DNA from: an uncultured Pseudomonadota bacterium
Lineage (GTDB): Bacteria > Pseudomonadota > Alphaproteobacteria > RF32 > CAG-239
Length of the DNA: 64,000 bases
Direction: 5' to 3'
Assembly: GCA_902799835.1 (NCBI GenBank)
Contig: CADCCF010000004.1
Coordinates: 1 to 64,000 of the forward strand
Part shown: one piece after another, positions 34,468-42,694 of the stretch
Layout: each line of letters starts with the position of its first letter
Numbering within the stretch: the stretch's first letter is position 1
Program-made: the position numbers and the translations under genes
Notes under the pieces: model-generated
Told to the model about the DNA's origin: nothing
Database searches by the model: none
What the model saw: the letters and a program-made list of their open reading frames with translations, nothing else

Positions 34468-34512
34468 CGCCAGTGTGCGAACCCTCGCTGACTGGCGGCA
34501 CTCCGTAGAGTG
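34468..34512. other. pair of hairpins upstream of ffh
   Basis: CGCCAGT (34468-34474) pairs with ACTGGCG (34491-34497) around a 16-base loop. A second hairpin CACTC-CGTA-GAGTG follows (34499-34512). The patch is GC-rich compared with its AT-rich surroundings and does not code. On the minus strand it contains GGGTTCGC, reminiscent of the GGGTTCGAC motif beside tRNA-Lys. Confidence 0.55.
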
Positions 34513-34593
34513 GGTAAATTTTCTTGGCTTTAATTAGAAAATTTGACAAGTTTATAGAACTGTTTTTTGTTTATGTCAAGCATTTTATTATTC

Positions 34594-34622
34594 TTGACAA
34601 ATTTTATAAAATTGATTAGCTT
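34594..34622 (+). promoter_or_regulatory. putative promoter of orphan gene 34657
   Basis: TTGACA (34594-34599), 17-base spacer, TAGCTT (34617-34622), then an A/T-rich leader of about 28 bases without Shine-Dalgarno. Confidence 0.55.
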
Positions 34623-34656
34623 TTCTACATAATATTAATTTTTAATTTATATCATT

Positions 34657-35400
34657 ATGGATTTGAAATGTGTAACGATATCAGGTACCAATGAGTATAC
34701 TGATATCAAAGATTTGGTAGATTTGCTTTGCAAATATCCCAAAGCCGAAATCGGTATTCAGGTTTCTGATAAGAAATTCTACTATGAAAGTCAGCGTTAT
34801 GACTGGTTTTTAAGCCTCTACAATCGTGCTCAAAACATAGGGCAAAACCTCAATGTAGCATTACACATCAATCCGGGATGGGTTGAAAAATTCTGCGATG
34901 GCTACATTGCGGCAGAGTTGTCTAAAGTGTTGACACTCAAAAATCGCCATGATGGCAGTTTATTCGTCAAACGACTGCAGTTGAATTTCAAAATCGGTCG
35001 CGATCAACAGCTTGATTTGAATTTTACGCGTTTTCGTGGAGTAATCAGTCGTTACCCTCAACGGTTTATCCTGAGCTACAACGAAGCAAACAAGGAATTC
35101 ATAGATCAATTTTACTTCACCTATGGACCTTGCTTTGATTTGCTATACGATGAATCGCATGGTGAAGGCAAACCACCTCAGCAATGGCGACCTGCGGTTT
35201 ATTCCGACGTAGTTCAAGGCTATTCCGGAGGGTTGGGACCCGAAAACATCTCTTCTGAGATAACCAAGATCGCTTTGCTCAATGTTGGTAACACTCCAAC
35301 TTGGATCGACGCCGAAGGCAAACTCAAAGGCAAAGATGGACATTTAAGCTTGGAAAAAGCCGAAGCCTATCTTAGAGAAGCTTCACACTGGTGCCGTTAA
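34657..35400 (+). CDS. TIM-barrel-like protein, weakly similar to phosphoribosylanthranilate isomerase
   Basis: A 247-aa soluble protein. The end of the protein follows the TrpF pattern: GYSGGLGPENISSEI, then WIDAEGKLKGKDGHLSLEKA, comparable to GGLxPENV and SGVExxPGxKDxxKI in TrpF. Upstream strands such as LNVALHINPGW and FRGVISRYPQRFILSYNE suit a (beta/alpha)8 fold. Catalytic Cys and Asp of TrpF cannot be placed with confidence, so isomerase activity is doubtful. Its leader has no Shine-Dalgarno and codon use is more GC-rich than its neighbours. With its own promoter and terminator it belongs to the orphan cassette class. Confidence 0.6.
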   Translation: MDLKCVTISGTNEYTDIKDLVDLLCKYPKAEIGIQVSDKKFYYESQRYDWFLSLYNRAQNIGQNLNVALHINPGWVEKFCDGYIAAELSKVLTLKNRHDGSLFVKRLQLNFKIGRDQQLDLNFTRFRGVISRYPQRFILSYNEANKEFIDQFYFTYGPCFDLLYDESHGEGKPPQQWRPAVYSDVVQGYSGGLGPENISSEITKIALLNVGNTPTWIDAEGKLKGKDGHLSLEKAEAYLREASHWCR

Positions 35401-35443
35401 AAAATTCCCGCCGCTGTATTAATATACGGCCGCGGGATTTTTT
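35401..35443 (+). terminator. intrinsic terminator of gene 34657
   Basis: AATTCCCGCCGCTGTATTAATATACGGCCGCGGGATTTTTT region: two nested stems (CCCGC/GCGGG and GTAT/ATAC with small mismatches), ending in T6. Confidence 0.8.
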
Positions 35444-35501
35444 GTACCCTTAAATTGTCAACATTTATGACTATATATTGCCAAGATAAAGGAGAATTAG
35501 A

Positions 35502-37088
35502 ATGCATATAGTCATAATCGGAGGATCAATAAACGCTATTACCGCTGCCGCTCATATGCGACGCGAAAACGAGAAAATACGCATAACCATTATCGACAAA
35601 TCTTCAACAATGAGCTCTGCTATTTGTGGCATTCCTGATTTTTTACAAGGAAAAATCTCTGATACAAATGACCTGTTGTCCGCCTCGCCTAAATTACTGC
35701 ATCAGGTATTCAACATCAATTTATTGCTTAATATTGATGTTCTCCATATCAATCACGATATAAAACTTATTCATCTTAGTAATGGTAAAAAATTATCCTA
35801 TGACAAATTGATATTTGCCAATCCTCCACTACACTTACGTCCCGATATTCCAGGAATTTTGAGCGATAACATATTCACCTTGCATAGCGTAGCAGCTGCC
35901 CAACGCGTCAATGATTATTTTTGGGGAATGCAAGCTAAAAATATCATTATTCTAGGCGGTAGCCGACTTGGTATTCAAACAGCTGTCGCTTATGCTAACC
36001 ATCATGCAAAAGTAACCATTATAGAACAATCTTCCCAATTATTAAGTTATATTGATCCTGAATTTTCTGCGCAAATCTCAAAAATTTTGCAGAAAAACTC
36101 TGTCGAAGTCATAACTTCGACTAACGTTAATACTTTCTATTCCGATATTGCCCTACTATCCAACGGACTAAAAATTAAATATGATATGGCTATAATTACC
36201 ACCGGATCTCACAATGAAGTCCGTATTCCCATCAAAACCGGCATCAAATTGGGAATAACCGGTGGCATTATAGTCAACGAAAACATGCAAACCAATCTCA
36301 AAGATATTTTTGCCTGTGGCGAAACCATAGAGCTCAAAAATTCTCTCAGCGGGCTTCCATTTCGCATACGCAACGCCTCTTTAGCTGCTCAAACCGCCAA
36401 AATTGTTGCCGATAATGTCTTAGGTAATACCACACATATCCCCTTGATTTTTAATAATGAAATAATCGAAGTATTTAATTACCGGATGGGAGTTTGCGGT
36501 TGTACGGAAAAAGAGCTCCAAAACGCTGAAATTCCTTACCAAACAGTCTGGTTAAACACCAATTTAGAAGAAAATTATATTACGCCTTTGACCAATATCA
36601 AAATGAAAATAATATTCGATAATTCGGGAAAAATATTGGGATTTCAAGCATTTGGTACCAAGGGAGTGTTTCCCCGCCTCAACACAATAGCTGCATTGAT
36701 GCAAATTAAAGGCAACATCCGGAATCTATGTGCTACCTATCTTTCCTACAATCCTGCCATGTCACGCACCAAAGACAGCATCAATATTTTGGGCTCACTG
36801 GCCTTAGCTATACAATCAGGTGATATTAAAACCATTAATATATCCGATTTACGCAAAGGAGATATTTTGCTCAATTTAGGCTCCAAATTACCGGCTAATC
36901 ATCATGCTCCATACGATATTATTGACATTCCTTTTATCAAATTACGAATGCAAATTCCCTTACTCCCTCACAATCAAATTATTGCTCTTTTTTGCCGTAA
37001 CGGCTACTCATCATATATGGCCTATTGTCTACTAAAAGCCAAAGGATTCAGTAATATTTTTTTGCTCAATTCACCATTTTTATGGTAA
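35502..37088 (+). CDS. CoA-disulfide reductase-like flavoprotein with C-terminal rhodanese domain
   Basis: A 528-aa pyridine nucleotide-disulfide oxidoreductase. FAD motif HIVIIGGSINAITAAAHMRR opens the protein; the single redox Cys lies in AICGIPDFLQG (residue ~43), the position of Cys43 in CoA-disulfide reductases; the NAD(P)H motif NIIILGGSRLGIQTAVAYA is at ~148; DIFACGE is the second FAD contact. The last ~95 residues form a rhodanese-like domain with putative catalytic Cys in LFCRNGYSSYMAYCLL. Such CoADR-RHD fusions handle CoA persulfides or sulfur transfer. AAGGAGA precedes ATG 35502. Single gene ending at a terminator. Confidence 0.85.
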   Translation: MHIVIIGGSINAITAAAHMRRENEKIRITIIDKSSTMSSAICGIPDFLQGKISDTNDLLSASPKLLHQVFNINLLLNIDVLHINHDIKLIHLSNGKKLSYDKLIFANPPLHLRPDIPGILSDNIFTLHSVAAAQRVNDYFWGMQAKNIIILGGSRLGIQTAVAYANHHAKVTIIEQSSQLLSYIDPEFSAQISKILQKNSVEVITSTNVNTFYSDIALLSNGLKIKYDMAIITTGSHNEVRIPIKTGIKLGITGGIIVNENMQTNLKDIFACGETIELKNSLSGLPFRIRNASLAAQTAKIVADNVLGNTTHIPLIFNNEIIEVFNYRMGVCGCTEKELQNAEIPYQTVWLNTNLEENYITPLTNIKMKIIFDNSGKILGFQAFGTKGVFPRLNTIAALMQIKGNIRNLCATYLSYNPAMSRTKDSINILGSLALAIQSGDIKTINISDLRKGDILLNLGSKLPANHHAPYDIIDIPFIKLRMQIPLLPHNQIIALFCRNGYSSYMAYCLLKAKGFSNIFLLNSPFLW

Positions 37089-37127
37089 AAAAAATCCCAC
37101 CGAAAAGGAGGAAACGGTGGGATTTTT
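37089..37127 (+). terminator. bidirectional terminator after the disulfide reductase
   Basis: AAAAATCCCACCG pairs perfectly with CGGTGGGATTTTT around a 12-base loop; it serves the convergent genes at 37088 and 37130. Confidence 0.92.
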
Positions 37128-37129
37128 CT

Positions 37130-37495
37130 TTAGGCGTTGGCAAATACTCCTGGAGGTTGTGGCATTGCCAACCGATTATAATTGCTATATTTTGCTTTTT
37201 GTTCATTTAAGTCATCGGCAAAATTCTTCATCGAATAACCCAATTTGATATATGCCCCCAAGGCAACATCAACATAGTGACTTTCATTAACAATAGCGGC
37301 TCCCTGCTCTATCAAACCTCTTGCCTTTTGTGCATTAAATTTGATAATTACATCTTGGAAAAACACATGTCTTACATTGACATTATCATCATTGCCGCAG
37401 ACCTCAAATAATGCTTCAAAAATCTGCTCTTTATGCAAATTCGGCTCATCCATAATTCTAAGGAAATTAAGCCCTGCTTGTTTATTGTTTTTCAT
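37130..37495 (-). CDS. small hypothetical helical protein
   Basis: A 121-aa soluble protein, largely helical, without signal or membrane segment; phrases include FEVCGNDDNVNVRHVFFQDV and EQGAAIVNESHYVDVALGAY. I do not recognise it. ATG 37495 has GGAGG 5-6 bases upstream and is preferred; ATG 37507 has its GAGGA too close. The next upstream gene lies about 95 bases away, across an AT-rich gap. Confidence 0.65.
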   Translation of the reverse strand: MKNNKQAGLNFLRIMDEPNLHKEQIFEALFEVCGNDDNVNVRHVFFQDVIIKFNAQKARGLIEQGAAIVNESHYVDVALGAYIKLGYSMKNFADDLNEQKAKYSNYNRLAMPQPPGVFANA

Positions 37496-37589
37496 AGCCG
37501 CCTCCATTCCTCTTTCTTTCTACCTTATATGGTCATTATAACACATTTTATAGGTTAACACAAGCTTTTTGTAACAAAAATGTAACATT

Positions 37590-38900
37590 TTATACTTGAC
37601 TCCGTTTGGCAAATGAACGGTAGATTCGTTTATAAAAAGGAAGCTGCCGCCAATTAAATTTTATGTCCTCAAAGTAATAATTTATATGATTTTCTCCGGA
37701 AAAAGCGTCAACACTTTTGACATCTCCATCAATATATAAATCATTATCAATGCTGGCCTGCAATACCTTCAAATTACGACATCCTTTGACTGCCACCTTT
37801 CCGCTTGCTCCATATTCAATATAAATTTCATTAACTGATGACGCCGCCAAATCTAAGTTACCGTTAAAATATTTGCCGATATTAACACGTTCCAGCGCCG
37901 TAGCGTATGAAGCAATAATTTTACCACCGTTTTTGTTACCGCAAATTATATTTTTTACGCTGTTATCACCGGACAGATTTATATTACCGGCAAAATCATC
38001 ACCGATATTAACTGTCTTAATTCCGCTGTTTGGTGTCTGATTATTCATCTTAATCCAGCCTTTACAGTCTCCGCCGACTTTCAACAAATCAGTACTTTGA
38101 TTAATCGCATAAAGTCCGCCGCGAAAGGCATCACCAATGGCAATTTCTTTTTTTACGACATTATTTGAGAGCATAATATCGGCATAACAATAATAACCGA
38201 GCGAAAAAGCGTATAAACAACTGTTTATGATATTGATATTACCGCTGCAAACATCAGCTATTTGCAAATTAGGGCATTTTTTTGAATCGCTCAAAGTCAA
38301 ATTGCAACGACAATTATTGCCAATGAATATACTTTCTATTGAGGTTCGTGACAAATTCAATGAACCGGCAAATTTGTCTTTTACAACCAAACTTTCAATA
38401 AAATCATTATCGCGCAAATCAATATTGACAGAACAATTTTCCCCGATGAAAAGCTTAACAATATCGGCCTTGTTCAAATTATAAGTGACATTGCGACAGT
38501 CAGCCGGTATTTCCAACTGATAGGCTTTCAGATGGCTGACATAAACTTTGGCAAAATTTAAGCCTGCTGCAATACGTTTCAACAACAACCTCGGTGAAAC
38601 ATATTCCTCTCTGCCATCTTCATATTGAATAATTGAAACACCTAACACATCAGCGGTTTCTTTTGAAAGTGCATATTTTTTAGCCCGAATAAAACTCAAC
38701 AAATAGCCTTTTTCAAGCTCGGTCAATTCCTTATCGTTATTAATCAAAATATTGCTTAAAATTTTCTCACAACCTTCCAAAGTTGCGCGCAATACATTTT
38801 GTTTATTCTTAAAAAATAACGAACATTTATTACCTTTTAGGCTGACAATACGATATTCTTTGTTTATATGATAGATTTCGGCATTAGCATCAATATTCAC
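37590..38900 (-). CDS. beta-solenoid repeat protein of unknown function
   Basis: A 436-aa protein. An N-terminal region of about 120 residues is mostly helical (ELTELEKGYLLSFIRAKKYA). It is followed by at least ten degenerate 20-23-residue repeats (about residues 130-410) of the form I-x-x-I-x-I-G-D/N-x-C/F-x-G-x-L/I-N/D-L-S, for example ESIFIGNNCRCNLTLSDS, KTVNIGDDFAGNINLSGDNS and ERVNIGKYFNGNLDLAASS. This spacing predicts a right-handed or pentapeptide-like beta-helix with a regular Cys/Phe stack. No signal peptide is seen, so it is probably cytoplasmic. Function unknown. Confidence 0.75.
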   Translation of the reverse strand: MNIDANAEIYHINKEYRIVSLKGNKCSLFFKNKQNVLRATLEGCEKILSNILINNDKELTELEKGYLLSFIRAKKYALSKETADVLGVSIIQYEDGREEYVSPRLLLKRIAAGLNFAKVYVSHLKAYQLEIPADCRNVTYNLNKADIVKLFIGENCSVNIDLRDNDFIESLVVKDKFAGSLNLSRTSIESIFIGNNCRCNLTLSDSKKCPNLQIADVCSGNINIINSCLYAFSLGYYCYADIMLSNNVVKKEIAIGDAFRGGLYAINQSTDLLKVGGDCKGWIKMNNQTPNSGIKTVNIGDDFAGNINLSGDNSVKNIICGNKNGGKIIASYATALERVNIGKYFNGNLDLAASSVNEIYIEYGASGKVAVKGCRNLKVLQASIDNDLYIDGDVKSVDAFSGENHINYYFEDIKFNWRQLPFYKRIYRSFAKRSQV

Positions 38901-39057
38901 TTTATTTACTCCCTATATTTGCATTTTTAATTTGGCACAAATGTAATTATCTTTTTGCGCAAAACTACACTCTTTCGAAAAAATATTAATTAGGGCTTTA
39001 TTTTTGCCACAGATATGTTATAGTAATTGCTATCGTTAACTATAATAGTTGGAGATT

Positions 39058-40089
39058 ATGTTTTACCTGATATTTTTCGCGGCGTTTGCCATTGTAATTT
39101 CTTTTATTTGTTCGGTAATGGAGGCATCCCTCCTCTCTATTGTTCCCAGTTATATTGCTCAACTAGAAGACAAAAAGCCAAAGCTGTTTGCCAAGCTTTC
39201 TGATATGAAAGAACATATTCAAGAACCTTTGGCCGCTATTTTATCACTCAACACTATTGCCAACACAGTAGGTGCCACCGGAGTCGGCGCAGAAGTTGCC
39301 AGATTATATGGGCAAAACTATATCGGCGTTGCCAGCGGTATTATGACTTTTCTTATTTTAACCATCTCAGAAATTTTACCAAAATCAATTGGTGCTCGCT
39401 ATTGGAAAAACATTATTCCTGTTTTAGTACCGACATTAAGCTTTTTGATTATTATAATGCGACCGTTTATTTGGTTATCAAACATCATTACTCACGGATT
39501 TACCAACACCAATGACTGTTCCAATACTCGCGAAGAAATCAAAGCTCTTTCCCGTATGGGACAAGCAGCTCGGGTTATTGATGATGTTGAATATCGCATT
39601 TTGGTCAACACCATGAATCTAAAACAAGTCAATATTGAAGATGTTATGACCCCGCGCACGGTTGTTCGCACCGTAAAGCCTGACATGACTATTAAAGAGT
39701 TTGACAAGTTTTTAACTACTGCACCTTTTTCACGTTTTCCGATTATTGATGAACGCAAACAGATTTTTAAAGGATATATTCATAAATCCAGCTCTTTCAA
39801 AGCTAAAGATGATGATAAAGTGAAAAAATATTCCTGCGATATGCGCTCATTTTCACCGGAGGCAAAATTGCAAGATGTTCTCTCTGCCATGTTAATAGAC
39901 CATAACCATATGGCTTTGGTAGTTGATCAACTGGGCAACTGGATCGGCATCATCACTCTGGAAGATATTATTGAAACCATCATCGGTAAAGAAATCGTTG
40001 ATGAAACCGATACTATTACCGATATGCAGAAATATGCCAAACTGCAATGGCTCAATCGTTGTAAACAAAAAGGTATTAACTTAGATTAG
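39058..40089 (+). CDS. CNNM/CorC-type membrane protein (DUF21 + CBS pair)
   Basis: A 343-aa protein. The N-terminal DUF21 domain has three to four membrane segments (residues ~1-150) with SVMEASLLSIVPSY and the helix ISEILPKSIGARYWK. A CBS pair follows (EDVMTPRTVVRTVKPDMTI and HNHMALVVDQLGNWIG, then ITLEDIIETIIGKEIVDETD). The CorC_HlyC C-terminal domain of many relatives is missing. Members move or sense Mg2+/Co2+. ATG 39058 has GGAG only 3 bases upstream; the TTG at 39049 overlaps that site and is unlikely. Confidence 0.87.
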   Translation: MFYLIFFAAFAIVISFICSVMEASLLSIVPSYIAQLEDKKPKLFAKLSDMKEHIQEPLAAILSLNTIANTVGATGVGAEVARLYGQNYIGVASGIMTFLILTISEILPKSIGARYWKNIIPVLVPTLSFLIIIMRPFIWLSNIITHGFTNTNDCSNTREEIKALSRMGQAARVIDDVEYRILVNTMNLKQVNIEDVMTPRTVVRTVKPDMTIKEFDKFLTTAPFSRFPIIDERKQIFKGYIHKSSSFKAKDDDKVKKYSCDMRSFSPEAKLQDVLSAMLIDHNHMALVVDQLGNWIGIITLEDIIETIIGKEIVDETDTITDMQKYAKLQWLNRCKQKGINLD

Positions 40090-40161
40090 TTTTACTCCTC
40101 TTGAAAATTTCGACCGCATAATTACCTTTACTGCGGTCAGTTTTTTATAAGGAGTAAATCG

Positions 40162-40653
40162 ATGAATAACCAACCTGCAACTACCGAACATAACAATCTA
40201 ACTGCCACCAAACATAATTTTATGAGCAATCTTTTTAATATGTTTGGTTTGCGCTCTCATAGTGATTTTAGCCTGCCGGAACCCAAAATTGAAGTCGCCG
40301 AAAACAAAAACAATATTGTGGTAACCGCTGAAATTCCCGGTATTGAACAAAACGACATTGATTTGGAAATTTCATCTAACGGCTATTTAACCATCAGCGG
40401 CGAAAAACGTCATGAAGATGCCGCCGCTTCCAAAGATGGTTATTTTTCTGAGATTGCTTATGGCTCGTTTTCTCGCACGGTTCCGTTGCCTTGGGATTTG
40501 GAATATGCCAAAGCTTCAGCTGATTATACCAACGGAGTTTTGTGTGTCACTATCCCCAAGACCAAAACAGAACAAGCCAGTCGTCAAAAAATCAACCTTA
40601 ACGGTGAAAAGAAAACCAAACGCAAAACAACCGCCAAGGCTAAAAAAGCTTAA
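40162..40653 (+). CDS. Hsp20 family small heat-shock protein
   Basis: A 163-aa holdase chaperone. The alpha-crystallin domain (residues ~45-140) shows PKIEVAENKNNIVVTAEIPG, LEISSNGYLTISGEKRHE, SFSRTVPLPWDLEYAKASAD and NGVLCVTIPKTK. A lysine-rich tail follows (KKTKRKTTAKAKKA). AAGGAG lies 8 bases before ATG 40162. It has its own terminator and is probably monocistronic. Confidence 0.95.
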   Translation: MNNQPATTEHNNLTATKHNFMSNLFNMFGLRSHSDFSLPEPKIEVAENKNNIVVTAEIPGIEQNDIDLEISSNGYLTISGEKRHEDAAASKDGYFSEIAYGSFSRTVPLPWDLEYAKASADYTNGVLCVTIPKTKTEQASRQKINLNGEKKTKRKTTAKAKKA

Positions 40654-40660
40654 AAAAACT

Positions 40661-40690
40661 ACCGCCGATATTCAAATCGGCGGTTTTTAT
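40661..40690 (+). terminator. bidirectional terminator after hsp20
   Basis: ACCGCCGAT (40661-40669) pairs with ATCGGCGGT (40676-40684), flanked by A and T tracts; it lies between convergent genes. Confidence 0.9.
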
Positions 40691-40693
40691 TTT

Positions 40694-41209
40694 CTACCAT
40701 CTTTCATAATGGATTTTATCTTCTCTAAACCTGTCTTGAGGCTGAGTTGGTTGTTTTATGGGATATCCGGCCACAATCAAAGCATTCGGCTTCACATGTT
40801 CCGGCAAGCCCAGCAAATTTTGAAAAGCTTTCATCCGCTCGGCATAAGGATAAATTGCACACCAACATCCCCCCATTCCTTTACCATGCAGAGCCAACAA
40901 TAAATTTTCTATGGCGGCGGAAGTATCGACAATCCAAAATCCGTTATCACATTGTTCCTGTTCATTACCGCACACAACTATTGCTGCCGAAGCATCTTTG
41001 ACAAATTGAGCATAAGGATGGATTTCGGCAATTTTGTTCTTCATCGCCTCATCTTCTATCACCACAAATTCCCATGGTTGTTTGTTGCAAGCTGATGGCG
41101 CATACATGGCGATTTTCAAAATGTCTTTCATATCATTTTCGGCTATCTTGTGCCCTTTTTCAAACTGGCGTACCGAGCGACGTGTCAACAGTCCGGCTTC
41201 TAAATACAT
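40694..41209 (-). CDS. nitroreductase family FMN-dependent oxidoreductase
   Basis: A 171-aa NAD(P)H-dependent flavoprotein of the short nitroreductase type. RRSVRQFEKGHKIAENDM at residues ~10-27 binds FMN; APSACNKQPWEFVVIED, AIENLLLALHGKGMGGCW and LPEHVKPNALIVAGYP are the other family blocks. Substrates of this subgroup are varied (quinones, nitro compounds). AAGGAGA precedes ATG 41209. Single gene. Confidence 0.92.
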   Translation of the reverse strand: MYLEAGLLTRRSVRQFEKGHKIAENDMKDILKIAMYAPSACNKQPWEFVVIEDEAMKNKIAEIHPYAQFVKDASAAIVVCGNEQEQCDNGFWIVDTSAAIENLLLALHGKGMGGCWCAIYPYAERMKAFQNLLGLPEHVKPNALIVAGYPIKQPTQPQDRFREDKIHYERW

Positions 41210-41277
41210 CTTATTTTCTCCTTAAATTTTAGCACGAATTTAAAATAACCTGTTTTCGGCTAAAGACAATAAAAAAC

Positions 41278-41306
41278 TTGATTTATTTATGAAACATGGA
41301 TATAGT
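41278..41306 (+). promoter_or_regulatory. putative promoter of the 41354 cassette gene
   Basis: TTGATT (41278-41283), 17-base spacer, TATAGT (41301-41306), then an A/T-rich leader of about 40 bases without Shine-Dalgarno. Confidence 0.6.
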
Positions 41307-41353
41307 CAGCACAAATTATATAATTGTAATATTAATCTTAAAAATTATTGTAT

Positions 41354-41608
41354 ATGAAAGAAAATCAAATTATCACACCAAAGGCAAGAAAGCTACTCAA
41401 GATCGGTTACATTATCAATCTGATAATGTTTGCTATCATTGCCTTTATGCTCATTCCTCTAACTGTGGAAGATGGTCAGGTTTACCTTCCCAGTTATGAG
41501 AAATCCCTCTTGGTGTTGCTGGTATTGGCATTTGTTGCCGCGGGATTGATTGCCTTTGCACTTGACCGCATCGGCAAAAAAGAAAAAGAAACAAATTCTG
41601 AAGCTTAA
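41354..41608 (+). CDS. small membrane protein with two segments (orphan cassette)
   Basis: An 84-aa protein: short basic N-terminus, hydrophobic segment at residues ~17-36 (YIINLIMFAIIAFMLIPLTV), a short loop, a second segment at ~51-70 (LLVLLVLAFVAAGLIAFAL) and a charged tail ending NSEA. Unknown family. The start ATG 41354 is preceded by TTATTGTAT with no Shine-Dalgarno. Its terminator is related in sequence to the one after 42193-42582. Confidence 0.65.
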   Translation: MKENQIITPKARKLLKIGYIINLIMFAIIAFMLIPLTVEDGQVYLPSYEKSLLVLLVLAFVAAGLIAFALDRIGKKEKETNSEA

Positions 41609-41621
41609 AGCTTTTTTAATA

Positions 41622-41650
41622 GGGCCCCTCTGATGAGCGGCTCTTTTTTT
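41622..41650 (+). terminator. intrinsic terminator of the 41354 cassette gene
   Basis: GGGCC-C-CTC TGAT GAG-C-GGCTC followed by T7. The same hairpin recurs at 42571-42599. Confidence 0.8.
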
Positions 41651-41660
41651 GTTTTAAAAC

Positions 41661-41689
41661 TTGACTTTTAGACAAAAACCAAATACTAA
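41661..41689 (+). promoter_or_regulatory. putative promoter of the 41742 cassette gene
   Basis: TTGACT (41661-41666), 17-base spacer, TACTAA (a poor -10). Clearly homologous to the better-matching promoter at 42613-42641. Confidence 0.5.
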
Positions 41690-41741
41690 TGATAGCAAAC
41701 AATATCATAAATGAATTATTAACCAATTAACACTTTTGAAT

Positions 41742-42203
41742 ATGAAAAAAGTACAATTTTTAAACGTAATCAGTTTAGCTTTAAACATTGCGGTATTAGT
41801 CTGTTATGCCCTCACCGCCGTCTTAATGTACAACGAGGCTGCTAAAAATGATGATTGCATTGTCCAAGTATCGTTCTATCTTGGATTGCTCGGCAGTATT
41901 ACCGTTTTTGCCTTAGCCGCTTTTGTGATTTCCATAATTGCCTATTATAAGCATGACGGAGAAAGAACCTCGAATTTGATGTGTGGTATTTTCAATGGGA
42001 TAGTATTTGCCTTCAGCGGTGCAACATTTTGTGTTATACTGATGAACAGCCAAGACGATATCCCTTTGAAAGTTTCCCTCTATTCCAACATGATAATAGC
42101 GGGAATTTGGGCATCATTGTCAAGCACGGCTCTTGCCTCCGTTGGGAGCAATATTGCAAAAAAACATGTTAAACCAAAAAAAAATTTCAACCATGAAGGT
42201 TAA
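41742..42203 (+). CDS. four-segment small membrane protein, paralogue of 42695 (orphan cassette)
   Basis: A 153-aa protein with four hydrophobic segments (about residues 8-30, 46-68, 80-102 and 112-135) and a basic tail KKHVKPKKNFNHEG. It opens MKKVQFLNVISLALNIAVLV, matching MKKVKVLSFVLIALNIVIVT of the gene at 42695; LGLLGSITVFALAAFVISII in segment two matches WLEGCLAAIAIASFVISLII. Family not recognised. No Shine-Dalgarno. The 3' end overlaps the next start by 11 bases, so the two are probably coupled. Confidence 0.7.
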   Translation: MKKVQFLNVISLALNIAVLVCYALTAVLMYNEAAKNDDCIVQVSFYLGLLGSITVFALAAFVISIIAYYKHDGERTSNLMCGIFNGIVFAFSGATFCVILMNSQDDIPLKVSLYSNMIIAGIWASLSSTALASVGSNIAKKHVKPKKNFNHEG

Positions 42204-42582
42204 AGCAAATAGTATTTTATATGTTCTCATTATTATGGTGGTACTCTCGTTCGTGTACATTTCTCTGGATATATTAGGTGTCTTTAACTACCCAGCTACC
42301 GAGTGGCAAACAGGTACCATTATCAACTGTGACCACAAAAGCCTTTATTCCCGCGAATATGTCGGAAATTGGTTGATCGGTTATCGTTGGAAAAATGTGT
42401 ATCATGGTAGTCGGCAATACTTGGAGCTGACAACTTCTGAAGGAGAAATCATCACAAACGAGTGGGATGCAGATCTTCATCCACACACTTACCAATTTCC
42501 CTATGGAACAAAGGTAAGGTATCGTGGATACAAGCGACCATTCAAAAATGAAATTCTCTATTACAAACTGGAGCCCCTCTAA
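42193..42582 (+). CDS. membrane-anchored small protein (orphan cassette)
   Basis: A 129-aa protein: one N-terminal hydrophobic segment (residues ~8-30, ILYVLIIMVVLSFVYISL) followed by an extracytoplasmic domain of about 100 residues rich in Tyr and Trp (QTGTIINCDHKS, GYRWKNVYHGSRQYLEL). The phrase FPYGTKVRYRGYKRPFKNEI suggests an OB- or SH3-like small barrel. ATG 42193 overlaps the preceding gene by 11 bases. The last codons (EPL-stop) lie inside the terminator hairpin. Function unknown. Confidence 0.65.
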   Translation: MKVKANSILYVLIIMVVLSFVYISLDILGVFNYPATEWQTGTIINCDHKSLYSREYVGNWLIGYRWKNVYHGSRQYLELTTSEGEIITNEWDADLHPHTYQFPYGTKVRYRGYKRPFKNEILYYKLEPL

Positions 42583-42599
42583 TGAGCGGCTCTATTTTT
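42571..42599 (+). terminator. intrinsic terminator of the 41742-42193 pair
   Basis: GAGCC-C-CTC TAAT GAG-C-GGCTC then TATTTTTG. It contains the stop codon of 42193-42582 and is homologous to 41622-41650. Confidence 0.8.
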
Positions 42600-42612
42600 G
42601 TATTTTAAAACC

Positions 42613-42641
42613 TTGACTTTTAGACAAAAACAAAATATAAA
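42613..42641 (+). promoter_or_regulatory. putative promoter of the 42695 cassette gene
   Basis: TTGACT (42613-42618), 17-base spacer, TATAAA (42636-42641). Promoter and leader resemble those of 41742, including GAATTATTAACC and ACTTTTGAA(A)TATG. Confidence 0.65.
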
Positions 42642-42694
42642 ATACGATAAATTAATATCATGAATGAATTATTAACCCTCAAAACTTTTGAAAT

